Part shown: in pieces, positions 32,884-45,182 of the stretch
How positions within the stretch are numbered: position 1 is the first letter of the stretch
How the letters are laid out: the number at the start of each line of letters is the position of its first letter
Assembly (NCBI GenBank): GCA_001600035.1
Contig: BCIT01000008.1
Location: 458,836-522,835, forward strand
Length of the DNA: 64,000 bases
From: Holtermanniella nyarrowii
Taxonomy: Eukaryota > Basidiomycota > Tremellomycetes > Holtermanniales
Reading direction: 5' to 3'
Position numbers and translations under genes: made by a program
The notes under the pieces: generated by a model
The model's input: the letters and a program-made list of their open reading frames with translations, nothing else
Told to the model about the DNA's origin: nothing
Databases searched by the model: none

Positions 32884-33953
32884 TCAGCAGCCACCCGGCG
32901 TCCCATCTTGATACGCGGCTGACTCTGGCGACGTGTCTGGAGTCAGGGGGAGTAGCGCCTTTGAATCACTGGCGGAAGAGTCGGGCTTTACAGCAGTTGA
33001 AGCCGTTAAAGAAGCCTCACCATCTGAAAGCGGCGGTGATGGACGCTTTGCAGTGTCTTCGTGGGAAGTTGTCGGGACGGCAGACAGAGGCGTGTTGGGC
33101 GCCCAAGGAGTGCCAGGAGACGGTACGTCAAGGCCTGGGAAATATGTGAACATATGGCGCTCAAACTGGGCGGCGAGCTGATCCTCGTTAACCAGAGATC
33201 ACGGCAGCAGAAGCAGCTCACAGATGTCTGGCCAGCCTGTCTGCGTTGCCGAGCTTCGCGCTTGATTTTGGCGAGCGATTTGGGCGCAATCGGCATCTCC
33301 TTCTCTTGGATTTCGCCTTTTTGAAGAGGATGGACGTACAAGTGCGCCGTAAGGGCCGTGATAAGGGCAGGAAAGTTGAAGGGCGCAATGCCAAACTCTG
33401 GTGTGTATGCTGGAGTCACGAAGGGCTGATAAGGATACTGCTCAGCCCAGGCTGGTTGGACTGATTTGCGGAAGGAGATGTAAGGATCGAGGTCGAGGTC
33501 GTCGAAGAGGAAGCCTGAGATATGAATGTGAAAGTGAAGCAGTTTGTAAACGTAGTAGGCGGAGAGCTGGCAAAGACAAGTCAGTCCGCGCTTGGATGTC
33601 TCTCTGAACGCACCTCATCAAGCCAAGGTAGCCGATTGCATTGCTCGTCGTCATGATCAACACGAGGCGGAGCATCTGCAGACAAAGGAGGTGCTGGAAT
33701 GGACGGTAACCACGAAAGTGAATGTCCTGACCACTTCATTCCGAGCGTTAGGAGCTGAAGAGGACTGCGTGAAACGACTCACCTCTCTCATGATTACAAG
33801 AGCGAAATGTTCGGCTTCTCCCTGCCAAGCTTCTTTTGAAGGGAAGACCCAATGACCGTCGGGAGAATTGCGGTAAGTCAAATTGTATCGCTTTGCTATT
33901 TCCCATAAAATAGCCCAGCCCTGCTCGTCAATACTGTCACGATGCCTGTCCAT
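32884..33953 (-). CDS. Unrecognised conserved-looking protein
   Basis: Splicing four introns yields a continuous frame: MDRHRDSIDEQGWAILWEI, then YRNSPDGHWVFPSKEAW, a short hydrophobic stretch LRLVLIMTTSNAIGYL, LSAYYVYKLLHFHIHISGF, the aromatic-rich YISFRKSVQPAWAEQYPYQP and a Ser/Pro-rich acidic tail ending QDGTPGGC. I cannot name the family. The start is uncertain because an upstream in-frame segment (VRWRPEKLTVSL) continues before this ATG without its own start, so a further 5' exon in 33,954-34,100 is likely. The C-terminal CPG-type ending GGC has no obvious lipidation consensus. Confidence 0.55.
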
Positions 33954-34579
33954 TAAACTTACGGTGAGCTTCTCGGGTCGCCATCGAACGTGTGTATTGA
34001 GCGATCATGTAGGGTTGTCAAGTCCAGACCATTGTCGGTGAGTAGCTTCTCATCTCGAAGCGAGTGAATGGTGAGAGAGCTGGTGAGCATCAAGGTAGAA
34101 TCCTATCACAAGCTGAAGTGTTCCTGAACAAAACAGTTACAAAGCAACAAATGTACTGCAATTGCCCTAAAAGTGTAGCTGTCGGGGATTGGTCCAGTGT
34201 CAGGGATGGGACGTACAACGCGATGCCGCAAATGCCACTGCACTTTATCGCTGCTAGCTAACTGAAGCTGAAGCTTGGCGTGGCGATGGAGTCCGTATGA
34301 GGCCGCGGCGGCAACGGTGTGCATGTGGACTTCTGATCATGGGCTCGTGCATCGGGCGTCTGAGCAGCCAATGGGGACGTCTGGCTATTCAACTGTGTAG
34401 GCCTAAGCTGCTAGGCGCGACCCATTTGGAGTGGCAAATCATGTTGAAGTGGAAAAGCACAGGATCACTTCGATCTCCACCTTGCGTCGCTCGAGATATG
34501 GTCTGTACAGAATGTTAAAAGAAAGATACATGGAAACTACTACCAACAAAGTCGTGTGTCATCAATTCCTCTTGCACCA
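33954..34579. other. Intergenic region, possible upstream exon at its left edge
   Basis: The first 60-100 bases continue the frame of the gene to the left (VRWRPEKLTV) and may be its missing 5' exon. The rest shows no gene; it separates that promoter from the 3' end of NUR1. Confidence 0.35.
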
Positions 34580-36038
34580 CTACCAAACAATCTCCGACTC
34601 ATGCGTCATCACACCCTTATCCTTCATCACAGCAAAAACCTTCGGATAAACAAACCTCTGATCATATTCCCTCATGACCTCGGCCGTCAAATACTGTTTA
34701 TCCTTGACAAGTTGCTGAAAGTGTCTTGTCAAATACAGCGTCTGCAGCGTGATCACCAAGTGCAGAAACGGTGTCAGGAACGGGTGGGAGGGATAGAGGA
34801 GATAAGAGAGCAGAGGGGCGGGTGGGGGAAAGTAGCAGAAGAAGACAAGGTTAAATGTAGGTGGATCCCAGACGTTTAAAGATTGGATGGTGCCGCTACT
34901 GCTGGAGTTTGGGGATGATTGGGCGGAATCGTAGCCTAGGAGATGGAGGACCATGCTTCTGAATAGTCAGTTGCTGATTTCTTTGAATTTACTCACTTGA
35001 TCACCTTCCATGACATGCTGGCGACCTTGGCTGCGAGGTTAGCAGCTTGGGTGGAAGAGGACTGCGATTCGGGAGCAGCAAAAACGTCGTCGCGCCCAGG
35101 CGCCGGAACAGGGTGCGCATTCGGCGAATTGAGCTGATTCTGCAGCCACGTCAGCGTGCCGAAAGCTACAAAGACTTACGCTGTCTTTGGCAGACCTGAG
35201 CTGCATGTCGTACCGCCTGAAACGCGTAAAGACGTAGAACGCGTTGGAAATAGCAATGCCCAGTACGAGCAAGGTGTAGAGGATCGTCTAGACCATTAGT
35301 CAGAATTGAAGTCAGTCAAGGTGATAACGCACCGACCAGCTCCCAAGAATAGAGGCTGCTTTGGTGCTACTGCCCTTTCCGTCATCGAAACGACCCTCCC
35401 ATCGATCCTTCTCGCCACGACGCAAGATGGAATCAGATTTCGAGGTGCCGCGTGAGAACAGCGGAGCGCGGGAGAGGAAATGGAGAACGTGCAGAAGGAC
35501 AGCGATTGGCATTGCCCAGTGCACCGGTGGTGTTATCGAGTCTGGAAAGTAGGTGTCGATGATGTCGTGCGGCCAGGACGACATGCTGCGTTCGTCAGTA
35601 CGTTGCGGTCAAAGTCGAAGCATACCGGTCCCAGAGCGACCTCTTCCTCACGATCCTCTTCTTCTTACTCTGCGTCAAAGGGGCCGGCGAGCCATTCGTA
35701 GCCTGTTCTCGCTCCGCAGCCTGAGCAGCACGCATGCTAGCTTTCATATCGAATGGTATTCTCGCGCTTCTCGAAGGAGTCCATGGCGAAGCCGAGCTCT
35801 CTCCTTCAACAGAATACGAGATTGGAGTCTTGTGCGTTTGGCTCACGTTCTTGGTCTGCGGCGTTGTGTATGCTGAAGAAATCGCCATCGTCGCTGCTGG
35901 CGTAGTCTGACTCCCTGAGTTCGCGAGATTGGAGCTTCGGCCTGGGGTGCTAGACTGTGCGTTTGCGCGCAGATGAGGAGATGGGAGGTAGTGGAGTGTC
36001 GACTTGCGTGACTGCCTTGCTAGAGGTGTATGGGACAT
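34580..36038 (-). CDS. NUR1: Nuclear rim protein 1 (NUR1/Mug154 family)
   Basis: Inner-nuclear-membrane protein of the CLIP complex, with Heh1/Src1, that anchors rDNA and silent chromatin to the nuclear rim. The protein starts MSHTPLARQSRKSTLHYLPS, continues with a Ser/Thr-rich nucleoplasmic region, and reaches the family block KKKRIVRKRSLWDR followed after an intron by MSSWPHDIIDTYFPD. Two membrane regions are visible (VHWAMPIAVLLHVLHFLS and TILYTLLVLGIAISNAFYVF), then a linker, further hydrophobic segments, and the diagnostic C-terminus LYLTRHFQQLVKDKQYL with VMREYDQRFVYPKVF. Ends HESEIVW. An ATG further upstream (36,087) lies in a different frame, so 36,038 is preferred. Confidence 0.85.
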
Positions 36039-36325
36039 TGTTGGTCGATGATGATTCAAAATCTATATCGTGGGAGATGTTCTGCATCTTTGGGTGGTCA
36101 CAATTCATCGCGAAGTAAATATGACAGCCCACCCCTGCGCGACTGCTTTTGTTTATCCATCTTCTAGCAGCCTGTCAACAATCAGACCATTTAGCGACTA
36201 TCCGCAAAGCTACAAGCACGGATTCGTGGCTATAAGAATATTGGGAAGACGCTGTGAATCGTTGCGAGCTCCCGAAACATCTACGAGCCCAAGATCCTAT
36301 CTCCTCGAAACGTAAACAAATCATC

Positions 36326-39300
36326 ATGGTGTCCTCTTTCGACTCTTCATTTAATTTGTCGGGCACACAGTCGCCTTCGAGCACTTCGATGGCATCTGAA
36401 AGTTCTGGGCAATATAGAATCAAGCGCAGAGCTCGAAGCCCGCGTGCGAGTGAGTTGGCCAGCTCATGCATGAGAGGATGCTGATCGTGCAGCTCAGGTT
36501 GCCATTGCGCATGATACATCCGCTGCATTAGAACTCAGCATCTATTCTACTCCTCCTACAGATGACATGGCTACTTTGCGCTCCAAGAGACAAGAAACGC
36601 CTATCGGTGACTCACCAGAGGCATCCTTCTCGACACCTCCTGATATCGATTCGGGCCGCAAGCCCAAAGCTTCGTTTGGGACACCAGGAACCCTGATGCC
36701 TGGTGAGAAGAACCAAGCGATCAGCAGAATCAATCGTGGTATCTTGAGACCCTCTGGAACACCAGGGTCGGGCAATGGAGGTACGATGAGCGGTATGGAA
36801 ACGTCACTGACAATGCAGTTCGCTTCTTTCCGAAAAACAAATACAGAGTAATTACGCCAAATTCTTCCCTCACAGCTATCAACCTCGATGACACGGCTCA
36901 AGAACCCAAGCCCACACCTCGTCCACCCAGTTCTCCAGCTCCGCCGTCGTTCATGGATAGACTAAGAGCAACCGCTTCGCAGTCATTCAGCTTCACCATA
37001 CCCGCACCCGATTCTCCCAGCGCATTCTTCACCAGCTCCAAGTCCCAACAGCAGCAATTAGAAGACTGCTCGCAAGGAGAGGAGGCTTCAGAGATCAAAG
37101 ATGACTCTTGGGAGGCACCAGGGGAAGAAGGCGAGATCTCAATGGCGTCAGCTTCAGAGATATCTGAATTCAGTAGTCCCATGGACAAGCTACTCAGCGA
37201 GCATCATATGGGTAGCCCGCCTTTTGGTGGTGAGCCGTCTTTCGAGCATTGGATGGCGTCTATCAAGGTGCCGTCTCATGCGACGGCGACGGCGACGGTG
37301 GTGTCGACAACTCCTCCAGACGAGCAGCTTGTCGAAGAGATGTCGACGAGATCAATGATTGTTCCGGAGGACATGTCGAACCTGATGTCGGCTGATGGCT
37401 TTGGTGTCGGCAGTCAATTCGGCTCGCCATCCATCAGTCCGATAACCGAGGCATCCTTCTCTGAGCAATCTGCTCTCCCTCCTCTGGCTCGAGATAGCCC
37501 AACCCCACCTCAGAATTCAACAACATCCTTCTTTGAGATGTGCGAAGAGTCTTCAGAACAGTCGATCGGTAAACCCAATTGGTCGCAAGATGACGCCGAT
37601 ACCATTCACGCCAGCATCCCGCAGACAGCTTTCGACGGTAAGGGTACATCGACTAGCCCTCCGGTCTCGCCGATACCGACACCACCATCTCCACCGAAAG
37701 AAGCCGAGCTATCTGTCGTCGAATGGCAATCAGCACCTGATTCACCATCGTCTCAAGAAACCTCGCCCCACTTTTTCACTCCTCGCAAGACTTCTCCGCT
37801 TCAACAGGACGCTACACTCTACTTTGATGCTCCGTCCCTGACTCCTTCCCTTACCCATTCTGGCTCCTCGCCCGCTGTGTCCGAGCTGCGCACAGCATCT
37901 GAAACTCCCTCGCCAGTCGCATTACCAGCATTCCTCCGTGGCCCGACACAAGATCTCTTTGCGGCCCACTCGTCACATACTGCTGCGTTGCTCAAGTCGC
38001 TTCAGTACCATCAAGATCTTGTTCGCGATCTGCAGAGCGAAGTTGCTGAGCGGGATAATGTGCTGCAGCAGTTACGAGAGGAGCACGAGCATGAGATGGG
38101 CGAATGCACGGATCGCGAGCACTGCTTGCAGTCTGAAATTGAGCAGCTGCGACAGGCGGTGATGACAACGACGCAGCCGTCGGATGTGAGCTCGCGAGAC
38201 CTGCAAATCCGTTTGGAGAAGGAGCGTCATGATGTGCAGGATGTGCGGAGGGATCTGGATCTTGCTCGAGAGGAGATTCAGCGTCTGAGGATGGACTCGC
38301 AGGCTCTTGTTGAACGTGCGGGAAGGGCTGAAGCGACTGCTAGGGAGGCGGAGATCATGGATGCTCATCGTCCTTCGCCAGAGTTCTACGAGGCCGAAGC
38401 GAGGGTGGAGGAGCTTGAGCAGGAGTTGACGGGCGCCCGTCGTGCTTCAGAAGAGGTCCATGAGGCGCGAGGGAGGATCGAGCAGCTGGAAAATGAGCTA
38501 CGCGGCGCTCGTCGTGCTTCGACAGGATTGGAGGAGGCGAAAGCGAGGGCTGAGGAGCTCGAGGATGAGAACGTGAGGTTGCTTGATGACAAGCGAGCGG
38601 CCGAGAGCGCGTCGGCGAAAGCATCGGAGGAGATTGAGCGCTTGCAAGAGGAGCTTAAGGAGGCCGAGGAAAGGCTTGCGCGGGTGCAGGATAACGCCGA
38701 AGAGCAGCATGATCGCGCAGAGGATGATGCCGAGGCTAGGCTGGCTGAGCAGGCTGCAGCATACGAAGCTCGTTTGCGCGACGTCGAGCAAGTAGCACCT
38801 CCACCGGAGCTGGAAGCACGGATACAAGAGCTGGAAGAGGACAACGCGGAGTGGCAGCGTGTGATTGCTGAAATCGAAGCTGATCTCGAGAGCTTGAGGC
38901 GGGAACATGACGTTGCGAAGGCTGATCACGCTAAAGTGAGTGCCGTCTTTCAAGGGTGCGATCTGACTTTAAGACGCTCGATGAATTACGAGCCGTCAAT
39001 CGCGACTATGCGCATCTCCGACAATCCTCTGAAGATCAATCTGACACAATCTCGCGACTTGAGAAGGAGGTTGTGAGATTGCGGCAAGAATCAAGCAGCA
39101 AAGACCTTGAGATCATGAATCTGCACAAGCGTAAAGCGGAACTCAAGGAAGATCGCGAGATGCTCAACATTGCGCTGGACTCCAAGCAGCAGGAGCTTGA
39201 ACTGGTGAGTGTACTCACTTGGGTGATGGTGAGCTGACGGAGCAGATGAAGCGCAAATTCGCAGTCAGGGGCGTAGCAGGCTCGACACCACTCCCAATCA

Positions 39301-39560
39301 GCGCCACCAAGAAGCTCAGTGCGGAAACACCAGCATCATCATCCATGGCGACGCCAATGCCAATGTCCGGTACAGCGCGCAGCCGCCGACGTTCGTCCAT
39401 GGCACTCGTGACACCAGGAATGGATCGCCGTCCCGGGGCTCTACGATCCGTGTCCGTGCTGGGTGAAACAAGAAGGCAGACGGCTGTGGTGAACGAGGAG
39501 CCTGAATCAGCTTTGAAGCCCGTCAGAATGCTGAGGTCGCGAGAAGCGACGCTAGCATGA
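36326..39560 (+). CDS. Long coiled-coil protein with GILRPSGTPG and VRFF motifs
   Basis: About 1,000 residues after four introns. The N-terminus (MVSSFDSSFNLSGTQSPSS) is disordered and Ser/Pro-rich with many TP/SP sites. Near residue 120 is NRGILRPSGTPGSGNGVRFF, where an intron separates GSGNG from RFF. The middle is disordered; from about 37,980 a long coiled coil runs for roughly 350 residues (repeated ELEQELTGARRASEE, QLENELRGARRAS and ELEDENVRLL heptads). The C-terminus is basic with SRRRSSMALVTPGMDRRPG. The VRFF motif could dock protein phosphatase 1; GILR/L-TPGT motifs occur in spindle-pole and septation-network proteins such as Cut12, so a cytoskeletal or cell-cycle scaffold is my inference. 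Divergent from NUR1. Confidence 0.72.
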
Positions 39561-39603
39561 GAAGAAAAGACAATACCATACACTATGCGAACCTTGCCTT
39601 AGA

Positions 39604-41306
39604 CTAATGCCTGCCTCTCGGCGAACTCCCTTCGCCTCCCCCCGTCATGGCCGCTGCTGGCCTCTTTGAAGGTCGTCGACCCGAGATGACGTCGTCTAGC
39701 TCTGTGAGATCCATCTCTGAAATGGGGTTATCTTGGTGGAACGCTGCTGCTGCTTGCTCGAGCGTCAAAGGCTGATGCCGATCACCGGCAGCTCGATGGC
39801 CTTGTTCCTCTTGTCGTGCACGAGCCAAGCCCTCCAGAAGCTGAAGCGTCTGACTCTCATCATGCAAAGGCGTGCCTTCACCCTGCGAACCGGCACCCTG
39901 CGCCTCACCACCCGTACTCTCGCCCTCAGCAGCAGATGCAGCAATAGCCTGCAGTGTAGGCAGCTGCGACTGACCAAACTCTCTCGGGCGTCCCCTCATC
40001 TCGTCATCTCTCAACTTGCGCCGTTTCGGGACTGGAACGATATCATCTCTTGCGCGCACTTGATCTGGCAGCGGCACGAGATGACGAAGAGAATCGGGGA
40101 GTAAGGCGGGTGAAGGACGTGATTTCGATGGACGACCTCTGCGCTTGGGGAGGGAACTGGGAAGGGGGATGTGTCCTAGATGAGCGTGGGTAAAGGTTGC
40201 GTTTCCTGAGAGTGTTGGGAGCGCTGGGAGGAAGGGGATCATCGTGATGGGTGGTGGTGGGACTGTTCCGTTCTGGTAGTGTCAGTTTTGAGTGCTGATG
40301 TTCGGTGGACAGTGAGACTGACCTCTTTCCAAGCTTTGACGAGCGACTCGACATATGTCCTCACATCCCTCAACGCCCGCCTAATATCCTCCGTCTCATG
40401 CGCATGTCTTGACGCACCACCGTCCGTACTCGCCATCTCCTCAATCAACAACGCAAGCTTTACCCTCAGATCCTCAAGCTCACTCTCCGTTTGTTGTCGC
40501 GCAGCAGTCATGCGATGAAGCACACCTGAAAGGACTGATAGCTCTATATCGCGTTGAGCGGTAGCTGCTTTCACGGACTCGATCTGCTCCAAGACTTCTT
40601 GTTCTTTGTTTGGATCGGATTGGCTCTCGAGTGATATGCGGCGTGCTTGAATTGTTTTACGGAGTGCGGCTGCTGCGAGGTCTGTGGGCGTTGTTAGGGA
40701 TGACTGTTTGATGCGAGAAATGTTCATCAGGGTATCGCGAGATGTACGGGACTGATGATGATGATGCCCTCCGAAAGAAGGATAACCCGAATGTTGATCC
40801 GCCGCAGCTGCAACGTTTGCCAACTCTCCCAAACCCGCCCCAAGGCCCAACAAGCCCTCGACACCCTCTCCTTCACCTCCATGATCTCCAAATGGATGCA
40901 AATGCGAATGACCAAAGGAATGTTGCGGAAGACTGTACTCGTCTTCCAGATGTTCCTGCCTTCCCTGCTGTTGCTGCTGCTGCTGCTCTCCATGACCCTC
41001 ATATCCCACGGCTCCACTGGCATGCAATACCATCCGAATCTCCCTTCTCAGCGCCTCGTTGTCCTCTTCCAAAGCTTTCATAGTGATCCTCTGCGCTTCC
41101 ATCTGTGTCATCTTTTTTTGACGAGACTTGATAGCTGCTCTTCTGTTAGCTTCTTTTTTGCGATCATTGGTGGCTGGTGATTGGGAACCATCATCTGGCT
41201 CTGGGGTGCCGTCGGGTGAGAGCTCGCCTACACCGACGACATCGCCTGTCTCTGAGACTATGCTCTGCCTGTTGTGCTCCATCTCTGCGCTGCTTGAGCC
41301 TTCCAT
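39604..41306 (-). CDS. bZIP protein with an AT-hook-like motif
   Basis: A transcription factor candidate. Starting at MEGSSSAEMEHNRQS, the basic region is DRKKEANRRAAIKSRQKK, matching N-x7-R of bZIP proteins, followed by heptads MEAQRITMKALEEDNEALRR. A poly-Gln stretch (CAG/CTG repeat at about 40,966-40,990), Gly/His-rich linker and a second coiled coil (ISLESQSDPNKEQEVLEQ, LSVLSGVLHRM) follow. One intron near 40,270 joins WKE to NGTVPPPP. The last exon contains KRRGRPSKSRPS, an AT-hook-like R-G-R-P motif, and DELDDVISGRRPSKRPAA-like basic patches near the end. An open frame extends 12 codons upstream, but without an ATG. Shares a 172-bp divergent promoter with NFU1. Confidence 0.78.
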
Positions 41307-41478
41307 TCCTGTGGATGTCGAGTTGGATCGTGTCAACAACAAGAGAGTTCGGGAAATGACCAGTCAACACATTGTAGCTTCTCTAGCACTAAGCTAGCAG
41401 CACAGCCTTCTTCGCCACCAGGTGTGTCATCTTCGTTTTCCAGTTGGGCTACCTTCTTGCTTTTTTACCATCATCACC
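41307..41478. promoter_or_regulatory. Short divergent promoter between the bZIP gene and NFU1
   Basis: Only 172 bp separate the two start codons, so both genes must share or overlap core promoters. The region contains CT-rich sequence and TTTTTTACC just before the NFU1 ATG. Confidence 0.5.
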
Positions 41479-42400
41479 ATGTCTGCAAAATCATCCTTGA
41501 CCCTACTCAGATCAGTAGCAGCTGCCTCGACATCAAGAGCAGCTATGCGAAGTGCAGTGCGCTCATTTTCGGCATCCACAGCTATCCTTGCAAAGCCCAT
41601 CGGCCAGTCTTCCAGACCGTCTCTCATGCGATCTCTCGGGCCAGTCTCGTCTCGTACACAGAGTGAGTCGTTGCACTTTACAAACCAAGCTGACAAACAG
41701 GCCGAAGCATGTTCATCCAAACCGAATCAACGCCCAACGACTCTTCCCTTAAATTCATCCCAGGCGTCCCAGTCTTGACATCCGGCGGAACCCACGAGTT
41801 CATGGATATGAAGTCTTCCATCCCTTCTCCTCTCGCCTCACGTCTTCTCTCAATCGATGGCGTAACCTCCATTCTCTACGGTCCAGATTTCGTCACCGTC
41901 TCCAAGCGCGAGGAAGACGCCTGGTCCCTGCTCAAACCAGAAATATTTGCTCAGCTAATGGAACATTTCTCCTCTGGTGCACCGCTGTTCAAAGAAGGGC
42001 AGGAACAAGAGGGTGGGGCGGAAGATACGAGGATTCTGGATACGGATTCAGAGGTTGTGGCTATGATTAAAGAGTTGTTGGAGACGAGGGTTAGGCCTGC
42101 GATACAGGAGGATGGAGGCGATATTGAGTTCAAGGGATTCAATGAAGAGGATGGGATTGTCAAGTTGAAGCTCAAGGGGAGCTGCAGAGGGTGTTCGAGT
42201 TCGAGCGTAACGCTCAAGAGTGGGATCGAGCGCATGCTTACGCACTACATCCCAGAAGTCCAGCTCGTCGAGCAGGTGAGTCTCATTCCCCATGCAATCC
42301 ACCACTGACACTCCAGGTTCTCGACGAGGAAGAGTTAATCGCACTCGAAGAGTTCTCGAAGCTCGAAAAGCGTCTCGAGAAAAAGACGGGCAAGGAGTGA
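41479..42400 (+). CDS. NFU1: Mitochondrial iron-sulfur scaffold NFU1
   Basis: Delivers 4Fe-4S clusters to lipoate synthase and complex II in mitochondria. The N-terminus MSAKSSLTLLRSVAAASTSR through AVRSFSAST is a classical presequence. The NFU N-domain follows, with MFIQTESTPNDSSLKFIPG and DGVTSILYGPDFVTVSK. The C-terminal NifU-like domain has RPAIQEDGGDIEFKGF and KLKGSCRGCSSSSVTLK, carrying the C-x-x-C cluster site. It ends LEKRLEKKTGKE. Two short introns. Length and motif spacing are normal for NFU1. Confidence 0.94.
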
Positions 42401-42505
42401 GCCCATCAACCCCTTCCATACCCCAATTAACGACCAGTATGTCCTCGTACATGTCACACTAGCTTGTTCCTCATCTTTATCTAATGTATCATACCTATGC
42501 ATCCC

Positions 42506-44627
42506 CTAAAGCTGCTGAACCGCCATTTGAACATCACCATCACCACCTGCCGGAGGCAGCTGCGACTGAGTCTGCAAAGTTTGACTAGCAGTCGTAGGCG
42601 CCAAAGACGTCTTGACCGCATCCACTTCCGCCTGCTTTACCCCGGCACCCTGCGGTCCCTTCTTAGCCTCCTCAAGCATTTGCTGAACCTTGGCAAGCTC
42701 AGTCTGCACATTTAATCGCTCCTTGTAAAGCCCCTGACGATCCGTCTCGACCCGTCTCTTCTCCTGCTCCAACACATCTTCAAGCTTCTCAAACAAGCCA
42801 ATCTTAAGTTCGAGTTTCTTGAGTTGAGCATGCATGAGACGGTTTGTGAGGGCGTTGAGGCGACGCTGTTCGTGCGTGGCGAGTTTGGCGGCTTTGGCGG
42901 CTGCAGCGCCGAGAGCAACGCTTGCTGCGCGCTCGACTTGAGAACGTGGGATCGAAGGCTTGGACTCGTCTTGTCCATGACCGTTGGCCGTCTTCTCTCC
43001 ATCCTCTCCCATCTCCACATCTTCAGGCCCAGCAGCCTCCTTCAATCCATCCGTCAACTCCCCCAACGCACTCTGCGCGGCAGCAGCAGCCACGCCTGGC
43101 CCAACAGCACCCGCAAGGAATGCGACAACGCTCATTACAGGGTTATCCGTCGTCTCAAACGGCAAACCGTTCAGCCCTGATTGGTGCTTGAGTGGACCGA
43201 GCTCGGCACCAGGTTGCGAGAGGTAAGGATCCTCAATCGGCATCTGGAGGAAACGCATCACGCACTGATCTTTCGATCGCGTCTGAACGTGTTCGGCCAC
43301 TTTGACCCAATCATCATCAAACATCTCAATACCCTCCAACAAAAGCAGCGTCTCCTGGTCAGACCAGTCATCTGCAGACGCAGACGCATGTTTGAAAGCC
43401 TCGTGGTCAAAGCGAACAAAGTCCGAGCTGAACATGTTGGAAGGGAAGCGGCCTGTTGTGTAGCAATTAGGACACAAGGTGTATTCGCCATCTTTGAGTG
43501 AATGGTAGCGTGAGCGCGTACAGTCGGTACCGCAAGTCTCGCACGCATAAGCCGAAGCACCAGGCTTCTTCTCGCTGGCGTCAACACTTTCGGCACCGGC
43601 GCGCTTGGCGATATCGGCTGAAATGACGGTGTTGACGCCGCTGGGGGTGGTAGAGTAGATGGTCTGACGAGACTCGGGGTTGGAAGGGTGGGACGTCTTG
43701 GGTAATGGACGCGAGGCAGAGGCGATGGCGCCTGGCTTAGTGCCGGGATGAAGAAGGGGAGAGAGGCCTTTGGGCGCGTCGAGGGTGACGCGGAAATGGC
43801 CAGTGAAGGGAGGACCCAAGGCAGCAGGTCGTGTTTCAGGGTCAATCTGCATGTCAGCTAGTGCTTTTAGCATCGCAACAACTCACCTGATAGTTGATCA
43901 AGCCCCACTGCTCCAAGAAAGCATGAACACGCATCACACACCCCACATCACCCGCCAAATTCCTCCGACAAGCAGTAACCGTCAAGTACTCTGTCGGGTT
44001 CAAGCGATACGTATTGATCATGAAATCTCGGTAGTCTTTATAGATTGCCGGGGTCTTTGAGCGGTTCCTGTTGGAGAAGAACTCGGGTAGGGAACGACGT
44101 TCGATGGGATGGATGGTTGCGAGGGAGAACCAGGAAGAGTAGGAGGGGATGACGAGTGGATGCGTTTGAGCAGCTAGGTAGGTTGATGCTAGCGAGTGGA
44201 GGTGAGCTGCTGTTTGAGACTCGTCTTCTTGTTCTTCGTCTTCAGGTTCTTCATCGTCGTCGTCTTGGTCGTTGTCTTTCACTGACGCGTCGCCGTCTGC
44301 GCGGGATGTCGAGGCTGTTGGGCCGTCTGTGATGTCAGCGCGTGAACGCGCAAGTTGTGTCAATGGTGCGTCTTCGGAGGACTTCAGCTGATAAGCTGAT
44401 GCCAGCAGATGAACGCAGCTTGGAATCGACAACACGACCGAGCACTCACCCTCTCCTGGCCCAAGGTTACCAATATCACCTCCGTACACGGGCTCCCTTT
44501 CTCTCTCCTTGCCCGGTGCTGAGGTCAATTCATGCTCTGCGACGCCCGTTGCGCTTGGCACTGGTGTTGCTGATTCCAAGTTAAGCTTGAGTCTCTTTCT
44601 GTCTGGTCCTTCTTCTGATGAATCCAT
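42506..44627 (-). CDS. SWI/SNF-RSC subunit with SWIRM, ZZ-like and SANT domains (SWI3/RSC8)
   Basis: Core subunit of a chromatin-remodelling complex. It starts [19 protein letters not shown] and has an acidic region ([16 protein letters not shown]). The SWIRM domain begins [12 protein letters not shown] and has [30 protein letters not shown] and [14 protein letters not shown] zinc-binding segment follows: [19 protein letters not shown] and LCPNC. The SANT domain reads [20 protein letters not shown] with [15 protein letters not shown]. The C-terminal coiled coil has [20 protein letters not shown]. About 640 residues with two introns. Whether it is the Swi3 or Rsc8 orthologue cannot be told here. 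Confidence 0.92.
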
Positions 44628-44921
44628 GGTTGTTTGTTAATGTTTGGCGCAGGAGTCGCGGTTCATGAGGTGTTGTTGTCGTTTTCCTAATGCACTGAAC
44701 AATTCGTTGTGTTTCATTAGCATTACTTTCTAAATTGTCTTGATTTTCATGCTAACCCCTTCGCAGCACCCGGAATCTCATGACGTTGCTAACTTTGGCG
44801 AGAGAAGCGTGTCCCGTGTTAGACTTAAGAGTGAAAATGCTTCGTCCAAAGACATCAGTGTATCAAAGCCTCGTATGCATATGCGCTTATTTTGCCTCGG
44901 CCACCATTGACAAACGCTTGG

Positions 44922-45182
44922 TCAGTTTGTCCAGAGTGTAGTGTTGTCAGAGAAAGGTATGGGGTTGCCGGTCAGCACACCCCTGGATTCATTCAACCCA
45001 ATTTTATGCTCGGCGACCGACATTTTCAACTCGAGTAGTCGCAGCTCCTCTCCCGTGATCGAGCAATTGGCAGTTCGGCCGACAGTAAAGCACGTCATCT
45101 TATTGTTAGGTCTTGCCGTTTCCCAGCTCATGGTGATGGTATTCTTGTTGGCGCAGAAGTCGGTGTGGACATGGGAAGACAT
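44922..45182 (-). CDS. Small single-exon protein, 86 aa (paralogue 1)
   Basis: Starts MSSHVHTDFCANKNT and ends FSDNTTLWTN. Contains TCFTVGRTANCSITGEEL and LKMSVAEHK. No signal peptide or membrane segment; three Cys. A strong TATA box (CTATAAAAAG at 45,216-45,226) lies about 40 nt before the ATG. A paralogue 600-800 bp upstream preserves the CxTVxRxxxCSxTxEEL and LKMSxAE blocks, which shows the frame has been under selection. No known family recognised; no function proposed. Confidence 0.65.
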   Translation of the reverse strand: MSSHVHTDFCANKNTITMSWETARPNNKMTCFTVGRTANCSITGEELRLLELKMSVAEHKIGLNESRGVLTGNPIPFSDNTTLWTN

